This document shows positions 29,501-33,610 of a stretch of 33,610 bases of DNA, piece by piece (the first letter of the stretch is position 1; each line of letters begins with the position of its first letter). The notes under the pieces are model-generated. The model ran no database searches and was not told where the DNA came from. It saw only the letters and a program-made list of their open reading frames with translations. The DNA is from Oceanospirillales bacterium LUC14_002_19_P2 (lineage in GTDB: Bacteria > Pseudomonadota > Gammaproteobacteria > Pseudomonadales > Endozoicomonadaceae): positions 1-33,610 of the forward strand of contig MUIA01000277.1 of NCBI GenBank assembly GCA_002084115.1, in the 5' to 3' direction. Position numbers and translations under genes: made by a program.

Positions 29501-30236
29501 TACTGATCGGTTTCGCATGGGAAACGGAGTTCCAGAAGGCCTCGGTGGTCTGGCCGGACAGGGTTCTGCCGGAGGCGTCCGTAATCGTACCGGAGATCAT
29601 GATCGGGAGTTCAAACCCCAGTTCCGCATAAACATCCTGAACCGCAAAGATGGCGGCTTTTGCATTGAGGGTATCAAACACGGTTTCGATCAATATGATA
29701 TCGGCGCCGCCCTCGATGAGTGCCCTGGTTGCTTCGCGGTAGCCTTCAGCTAATTCGTCAAAGGAGGTGTTGCGAAAGCCGGGGTCGTTTACGTCCGGTG
29801 AAATGGACGCAGTTCGGCTGGTCGGCCCGAGTACGCCAGCAACAAAGCGAGGTTTGTCCGGTGTCTCCAGCGTCATGGCCTTGGCGACTTTACGGGCAAG
29901 GCGGGCGGATTCCCGGTTGATGTCGCTGACATGTCCTTCCATGCCGTAATCTGCCATGGCTACCGGTGTGGCGTTGAAGGTGTTGGTTTCGAGAATATCG
30001 GCACCGGCTTCGAGATAGGCGCGATGAATACCTTCGATAATGGCCGGTTGGGTCAGTGACAGCAGGTCGTTATTGCCTTTCAGGTCTGAAGGCCAGTCCT
30101 CGAAGCGTTCCCCCCGGTAATCGGCTTCCTCGAGTTTGTGTTCCTGGATCATGGTGCCCATGGCGCCGTCCAGAATCAGGATGCGGTTGGCTAAGGCGTC
30201 GTGCAGCAGGCTGATACGTTTCTCTCTGGACATCAT
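26535..30236 (-). CDS. metH: Cobalamin-dependent methionine synthase MetH
   Basis: MetH methylates homocysteine with methyltetrahydrofolate through B12. The 1233-residue product has all four modules. The homocysteine domain has zinc ligands Cys250, Cys313 and Cys314 (LNCALG, GGCCGT), and the folate domain (about 355-615) has [11 protein letters not shown]. The B12 domain has His762 in GDVHDIGKN, and the C-terminal AdoMet reactivation domain has [15 protein letters not shown]. It is slightly longer than E. coli MetH (1227). The two adjacent ATG codons at 30236 and 30233 are equally possible starts, with a weak ribosome-binding site. The 119-base upstream gap is too short for a cobalamin riboswitch and I see no typical one. 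Confidence 0.98.
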   Translation of the reverse strand: MMSREKRISLLHDALANRILILDGAMGTMIQEHKLEEADYRGERFEDWPSDLKGNNDLLSLTQPAIIEGIHRAYLEAGADILETNTFNATPVAMADYGMEGHVSDINRESARLARKVAKAMTLETPDKPRFVAGVLGPTSRTASISPDVNDPGFRNTSFDELAEGYREATRALIEGGADIILIETVFDTLNAKAAIFAVQDVYAELGFELPIMISGTITDASGRTLSGQTTEAFWNSVSHAKPISIGLNCALGAEELRPYVLELATKANTYVSAHPNAGLPNEFGEYDETPEQMADIVEEFARSGLVNIIGGCCGTSPEHIAEIARRMTSLSPRRIPEIPVACRLSGLEPFNITADSLFVNVGERCNITGSAAFKRLIKAEDYDTALDVARTQVENGAQFIDINMDEGMLDSLQAMIRFLNLIASEPDISRVPIMIDSSKWEIIETGLKCIQGKGIVNSISLKEGEDNFREQALLCKRYGAAVVVMAFDETGQADTEERKNAICQRSYKILVNELYFPPQDIIFDPNIFAVATGIDDHNNYAVDFINSTRFIKVNLPHAMISGGVSNVSFSFRGNNPVREAIHAVFLYHAIRAGMDMGIVNAGQLAIYEDIPEELRNCVEDVVLNRNDGATEALLAIADKYRGDGSTEKSEEDQAWREWPVNKRLEHALVKGITTYITEDTEAARLEASRPIEVIEGPLMDGMNIVGDLFGEGKMFLPQVVKSARVMKQAVAHLVPFIEEEKDGKTESKGKVLMATVKGDVHDIGKNIVGVVLQCNNYKVIDLGVMVPCEKILQTARDENVDIIGLSGLITPSLDEMVHVASEMERQSFDTPLLIGGATTSRAHTALKIEPCFKRDAVVYVPDASRSVSVATQLLSKTLKTDFVASVKAEYEKVRERNANRRPKAERRPYDTLHTYKIPIDWQGYQPPKPAFLGRRTLAVSLATLVDYIDWTPFFITWDLHGKYPKIFDDQVVGTEARKLFDDAQAMLQTLISEDKIQARAVIGFWPASQVDHDDIVLYTDESRTEELARLHHLRQQTQKGPGKPNASLSDFVAPCDTGIEDYVGGFVVTAGIGAEELAKSFEDAHDDYNSIMVKALADRLAEALAEYMHERVRQEYWGYCADEKLSNTELIKEAYRGIRPAPGYPACPDHTEKATLFRLLDAEQETSVSLTEHFAMFPTASVSGWYFSHPDSNYFAIGKIDRDQVESYAERKSITIEEAERWLAPNLNYDPA

Positions 30237-30312
30237 TATTGTTTCGTCTGGCCTTGGATGGATTAGCGCAGCGCAATGGTACCAGAATTAGCGTCAGCAA
30301 TGGGATGGGGAA

Positions 30313-30344
30313 ATGGAAATGCCGTTGGGAACCGGCATTTCCAT
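30313..30344. terminator. Perfect 12-bp hairpin between metH and the Bcr/CflA gene
   Basis: ATGGAAATGCCG, 8-base loop, CGGCATTTCCAT. It lies 11 bases downstream of the minus-strand exporter gene and upstream of metH. The minus-strand exit is TTTCCCC, a poor T-tract, so it could be a weak terminator or an mRNA-stabilising hairpin. Confidence 0.45.
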
Positions 30345-30355
30345 ATATTGATCAA

Positions 30356-31570
30356 TCAGGCCTGGACAGTGGGCTGATGTGGGGTGGCAAATAGCTTGAA
30401 AGCGATGGTCAGGATGATGGCGACACCCAGTGTTGTCGCGGTCAGCATCGCCAGCGGCAGGGTGCTGCTGTGATCAATCTTGCCGGCCAGGGTGCTGACC
30501 AGGCTGGCGACCAGCATTTCCAGGAAGAAGATCAGGCCGGAAGCGGTGCCCACATGTTTTTTCAGATGGCTGAGGGCATTGGCCTGGCAGGCCGGCATGA
30601 ACAGACCCAGGCCTGCTTCATAAATCGCGACACCGGCGACATAACCGATAATGGATTGTCCATCGGTGATCAGGGCGCTGACAACAGCGACCAGTGTGCC
30701 GGTGATCAGGATACACCAGGCTAGGCGTTGGCTTTTCGCTTTACCCAGCCAATCCGTAATGCGGCCTGCCAGCAGGCTGCTACCGATATAAGCGCCCATG
30801 ATGATCGCGAACAGCATGCCATAGGTTTTAGGTGCCAGTTCAAAGTGACCAATCAGTACGAAAGGCGCGCTGGCGACAAACACAAAGGCGCCGGAGAAGG
30901 CGAGGGCTGCGGTCAGCGTCAGTGTCATGAAACGACGGTCGCTGAACAGATCGCGGTAACCGGCCAGCATACCGGCCAGGGAAGTCTCGGTGTCCGGTGT
31001 ATTGCTTTCTGGTAACAGGCTGACAGCGCCGGCGACAAATGCGCCGAATACAATCATGGCCACGAAGTTGGAATGCCAGCCGAACAGCTCCTGCAACACG
31101 CCACCAATAATGGGTGCCACCATGGGAGCGATACAAAGCGTGGCGCTGATCATGCCAAGGATTTTGACATCATTTTTGTCTTTATAGAGATCCCGGGCAA
31201 TGGCGCGTGAAAGCGCGGTGCCGAAACAGCCTGCTACAGCCTGCAGGAAACGGGCAGCAATAAATACCTCAATGCTGCTGGTCCAGAGAATAACGCCAGT
31301 AGCAATCAAGTAGACCAGGTAGCCAACCAGCAGGGTTTTACGACGGCCAAATCGGTCAGAAAGTGGGCCACAGATCAGCATGGATACCGAAAAACCGATC
31401 ATGAAGATGCTGACTGTCCACTGGGTGACGGCGGCGGAGCTGCCAAAGGCTTCAGTAATGGCCGGCAAGGAAGGGGTAAACAGGTCTATGGAAAGCGGTC
31501 CGACCATGGCGCTCAGCACGAGGATGAGCATGACCAGGCCTGAATGTCGATTGTGATCGATTTTCAGCAC
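30356..31570 (-). CDS. Bcr/CflA-family drug resistance MFS transporter
   Basis: A 12-helix major-facilitator protein of about 404 residues. MVGPLSIDLFTPSLPAIT in helix 1 and the loop motif GPLSDRFGRRKTLL are the Bcr/CflA signatures (bicyclomycin, chloramphenicol and related exporters). I place the start at GTG 31570 (VLKIDHNRHSGLVM) after GGTGG; the frame continues to a TTG at 31633, but that extra N-terminus is Pro-rich and unlike the family. It is divergent from nfuA. Real substrate unknown. Confidence 0.88.
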   Translation of the reverse strand: MLKIDHNRHSGLVMLILVLSAMVGPLSIDLFTPSLPAITEAFGSSAAVTQWTVSIFMIGFSVSMLICGPLSDRFGRRKTLLVGYLVYLIATGVILWTSSIEVFIAARFLQAVAGCFGTALSRAIARDLYKDKNDVKILGMISATLCIAPMVAPIIGGVLQELFGWHSNFVAMIVFGAFVAGAVSLLPESNTPDTETSLAGMLAGYRDLFSDRRFMTLTLTAALAFSGAFVFVASAPFVLIGHFELAPKTYGMLFAIIMGAYIGSSLLAGRITDWLGKAKSQRLAWCILITGTLVAVVSALITDGQSIIGYVAGVAIYEAGLGLFMPACQANALSHLKKHVGTASGLIFFLEMLVASLVSTLAGKIDHSSTLPLAMLTATTLGVAIILTIAFKLFATPHQPTVQA

Positions 31571-31766
31571 GTTGCCACCGAGGGGGATTGAGGAAAAAGG
31601 CGGCAAAATAGCGATGTCAGGTCTAACGGGCAATCCGTGAAATTACTTCATGTTCTATAGAATACGAATAACCGGGGTTTAACTGAGTGGTTTGGTCGGC
31701 TTTTCAGCGGGTGAGGACAGGAGTAGAATTCAGGCAACAGCGATCAAACTACAGGCAGTAATAACG

Positions 31767-32363
31767 TTGACTACCACGGATCTCAAAATAGATATTACCG
31801 AATCGGCACAGGACTACCTGCGTGAGCTGCTGGACAAGCAGTCGGTCGAAGGCATTGGTGTACGCCTCTTTGTGACCCAGCCGGGCACGCCGCATGCAGA
31901 AACCTGCCTGGCGTACTGCAAACCGGGTGAGCACAAGGAAACCGACCTGAAGATTGAACTGGAAAAGTTCGATGTCTGGATTGAGGCGGAAAGCGAAGAA
32001 TACCTGGAAGAAGCAATCGTTGATTATGCGACCGATCGGATGGGCGGCCAGCTGACCATCAAGGCGCCGAATGCCAAGACGCCGAAGATCGGAGATGACA
32101 GCTCGCTGGATGCCAAGATCAATTATTACCTGACCACAGAGATCAACCCCGGTCTGGCCTCCCACGGCGGTATGGTGCAGCTGGTCGAGATCGATGAAGG
32201 CGTTGCGATTCTTCAGTTTGGCGGTGGTTGTCAGGGTTGCGGTATGGTCGATGTGACACTGAAAGATGGTGTCGAGAAAACACTGAAAGAACGTATTCCT
32301 GAGCTGGTTGGCGTGCGTGATGTCACTGACCACTCAAATCGGGACAATGCTTTTTATAAGTAA
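31767..32363 (+). CDS. nfuA: Fe/S biogenesis protein NfuA
   Basis: NfuA delivers 4Fe-4S clusters to apo-proteins. The 198-residue product has a degenerate A-type N-terminal domain (about 8-100) and a C-terminal Nfu domain with the Cys-x-x-Cys motif [17 protein letters not shown]. Sequences such as [16 protein letters not shown] are nearly invariant in the family. No ATG exists in the 5' part. TTG at 31767 gives the family-like start (M)[14 protein letters not shown]; a TTG at 31692 would add 25 unlikely residues. The upstream gap (31571-31766) has an AT-rich TTCTATAGAA segment that may be promoter, but no clear site. Confidence 0.93.
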   Translation: MTTTDLKIDITESAQDYLRELLDKQSVEGIGVRLFVTQPGTPHAETCLAYCKPGEHKETDLKIELEKFDVWIEAESEEYLEEAIVDYATDRMGGQLTIKAPNAKTPKIGDDSSLDAKINYYLTTEINPGLASHGGMVQLVEIDEGVAILQFGGGCQGCGMVDVTLKDGVEKTLKERIPELVGVRDVTDHSNRDNAFYK

Positions 32364-32381
32364 GCTCGTTACTGATACCAG

Positions 32382-32429
32382 AAAGGCCTGATCTGTAGTA
32401 GTTCAAACCTGATCACTCAGGCCTTTTTT
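32382..32429 (+). terminator. Intrinsic terminator of nfuA containing a repeat copy
   Basis: AAAGGCCTGA (32382-32391) pairs with TCAGGCCTTT (32417-32426), followed by TTT. The 25-base loop is almost wholly a copy of the repeat found again at 32470. Confidence 0.85.
32394..32414 (+). repeat. Solitary repeat copy within the nfuA terminator loop
   Basis: These 21 bases (TGTAGTAGTTC...CCTGATC) are identical to 32470-32490, the left end of the inverted-repeat element. It lies in the loop of the nfuA terminator. Confidence 0.85.
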
Positions 32430-32469
32430 ATTTTGGATGATTACTGCATCCAATCTGATTACGTCTGCG

Positions 32470-32540
32470 TGTAGTAGTTCAAACCTGATCTGACAGTTAC
32501 CGATTTTCCAGAGGGTGTCTGTCAGATCAAATCTGAACTA
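32470..32540. repeat. 71-base inverted-repeat element (REP/MITE-like)
   Basis: Left arm 32475-32496 and right arm 32519-32540 are 22 bases each and match as an inverted repeat at 19 of 22 positions, with a 22-base centre. The three differences would be G-U pairs in a minus-strand RNA, so the full stem is kept there. The left end repeats 21 bases already present at 32394. The shape suggests a repetitive extragenic palindrome or a non-autonomous mobile element. No target duplication is visible. The following reading frame begins right beside it. Confidence 0.7.
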
Positions 32541-32560
32541 ATCCAACCTATATTACCGGA

Positions 32561-33487
32561 TTGGCGATAGGTATTGGTTTTGCGTTGTGGCACCTGTTTG
32601 TATCGCGCTCTCTGCCTTGGTTGGGTATAGTTATTGCTTTGCTGCCCGAACTGTTGTTCTTTGTTCGTCTGTTTCTGCATCCTGTTGCTCGTATCAGCCA
32701 CAATCTTTATGGGCTATTAGTCGCTGCCGCTATTGGCGCTTCTTTCTCTCTGATTGTCCCATCATCCAGTTCGGTGCCTTTTGTTCTGAGCCTTTTGGTT
32801 GGAATAGGCGGCGGGTCTCTTTATATATTCTGGTATTCACGGTTGGATCGGCCAGAGAATGATCAATTGGTTGTGGGGCAGTCGTTACCACGGTTTACGG
32901 TGATGGATGCTGATGGTAAGGCTATTGTGTCAGACACATTTAAAGGTCGGCCGCTACTACTGCTTTTCTTTCGGGGTAACTGGTGTCCCTTGTGTATGGC
33001 ACAGATTTGGGAAGTCGCTCCCCAATATAGAGCATTAGATGCACGGGGCGTGAGAGTTGCACTGTTCAGCCCACAGTCTCACGAGAATACCCGTACGCTT
33101 GCGCAACGTTTTGATGTGCCTATGGAGTTTTATACCGACTCCAGCAATAGCGCGGCCCGAGCCTTAAAAATCAATCATGATGACGGGCTGCCTGAAGGGT
33201 TGCAGGTGCTGGGTTACGACAGTGATACCGTTTTCCCTACGGTGATCATGGCAGATGCTGGTGGGCGTATAGTTTTTGCTGATTTGACAGACAATTACCG
33301 TGTCCGGCTGAAGCCTGATGTTTTTTTCAGGGTTTTAGATAGGTCATATTGTATAGCAATATTATACAATCATATATCTTGTCTTAAATTAGAAAATAAC
33401 CTGAAAGACTCTCTAATGAGGCTGTCGCGAAACCAGTATCAACGGGTAATATACACACAGCTGCAGATAGCCCGTAACGACCAATGA
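32561..33487 (+). pseudogene. Membrane-anchored redoxin, probably truncated at both ends
   Basis: About three hydrophobic segments (about 1-95 of the frame) precede a peroxiredoxin/thioredoxin-fold domain with the redox motif GNWCPLCMAQIWEVAPQY (near residues 145-162), FPTVIMADAGGRIVFADLTDNYRVR and FFRVLD. Proteins of this type are thiol peroxidases or thiol-disulfide enzymes facing the periplasm or cytoplasm. The frame is open upstream only to the inverted-repeat element (in-frame TGA 32534-32536). It has no ATG and no ribosome-binding site at the TTG 32561, so the true start seems lost. After FFRVLD (about 33340) the frame runs about 50 residues through AT-rich sequence unlike the domain, suggesting that the original stop was replaced. 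It may be intact with a TTG start. Confidence 0.6.
33348..33370. other. AT-rich palindrome at the 3' junction of the redoxin frame
   Basis: ATTGTATA, a 7-base loop, TATACAAT. It marks the base-composition change just after the end of redoxin-like coding sequence and may be part of an old insertion junction. Confidence 0.5.
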
Positions 33488-33489
33488 CA

Positions 33490-33610
33490 ATCGGGTAGCC
33501 GAGGGTCTCTAGCCCTCAGCCCCCACAACACCCTGCATGCGGGTCCGCACAGGGCGTTTCCTGAAGATGTTTTAAAGTACACTGGCCGATTAGCTCCGGC
33601 ATACTCCAAT
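33490..33610 (-). mobile_element. 3' end of a group II intron (domains V-VI), continuing past the right edge
   Basis: On the minus strand AACGCCCTG and CAGGGTGTT form a 9-bp lower stem with CGC at the catalytic-triad position. A two-base bulge (TG) on the 3' side and a short upper hairpin TGCG-GACC-CGCA follow, the layout of domain V. Then GGGGGCTGAGGG/CCCTCGGCTACCC forms a domain VI-like stem with an unpaired A seven bases before a terminal CCCGAT, fitting a branch-point A and an intron ending in AT. The 3' splice site would be after base 33490. The reverse transcriptase gene, if any, lies outside the window. Confidence 0.6.

Noticed and set aside
30237-30355. Cobalamin riboswitch upstream of metH
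   Set aside because: The gap is only 119 bases and no B12-box-like sequence was seen.
33490-33610. Intrinsic terminator or simple insertion-sequence end
   Set aside because: Two consecutive stems with a 3' bulge, unpaired A and terminal CCCGAT fit group II domains V-VI better; there is no T-run.

Overview
The window is a gammaproteobacterial chromosomal segment, most likely from a marine or salt-adapted member of the Pseudomonadales/Oceanospirillales side of the class. Two things suggest this. It carries a complete Na+-translocating NADH:quinone reductase cluster. From memory, its gene order also follows the Pseudomonas aeruginosa PA3010-PA2991 neighbourhood (small hypothetical, sulA-like, lexA, psrA, nagZ, thioinosine phosphorylase, csiV, mfd, gap-like, nqrA-F, apbE, nqrM, sthA). 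That comparison was not computed here.

Left part (1-8155). A small conserved gene converges on a lexA-sulA SOS operon that carries two tandem LexA boxes. Divergent from lexA is the TetR regulator psrA with a perfect CAAAC-N4-GTTTG operator. psrA is followed by a tight co-directional series: a YkuD-domain enzyme without a signal peptide, nagZ, an MscS-type channel and S-methyl-5'-thioinosine phosphorylase. The first two look like a cytoplasmic peptidoglycan-recycling pair. Next is a self-contained partner-switching module: receiver-PP2C phosphatase, STAS antagonist and RsbW-like kinase.

Middle (8207-23660). csiV and mfd lie on the minus strand. A divergent gap-like gene encodes a GAPDH with a long N-terminal extension. 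A 489-base leader region precedes nqrABCDEF, which ends at a strong intrinsic terminator. The maturation genes apbE (covalent FMN transfer to NqrB and NqrC) and nqrM (NqrD/E iron-site maturation) and the transhydrogenase sthA follow, so the stretch is mainly about NADH redox balance and sodium-motive force.

Right part (23829-33610). An SNF-family sodium symporter converges on a MATE exporter that sits downstream of metH. A Bcr/CflA exporter is divergent from nfuA. After nfuA the sequence changes character. There is a 71-base inverted-repeat element, with a 21-base piece of it also embedded in the nfuA terminator. A membrane-redoxin gene follows that appears damaged at both ends. The last 121 bases on the minus strand fold like domains V and VI of a group II intron that continues beyond the window. 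This right end is the accessory, mobile-element-affected part.

I found no tRNA, rRNA or CRISPR array. No wholly new system is proven. The best candidates for a second look are the partner-switching module, the YkuD/NagZ pair, the nqr leader, and the repeat/intron junction at the right edge.
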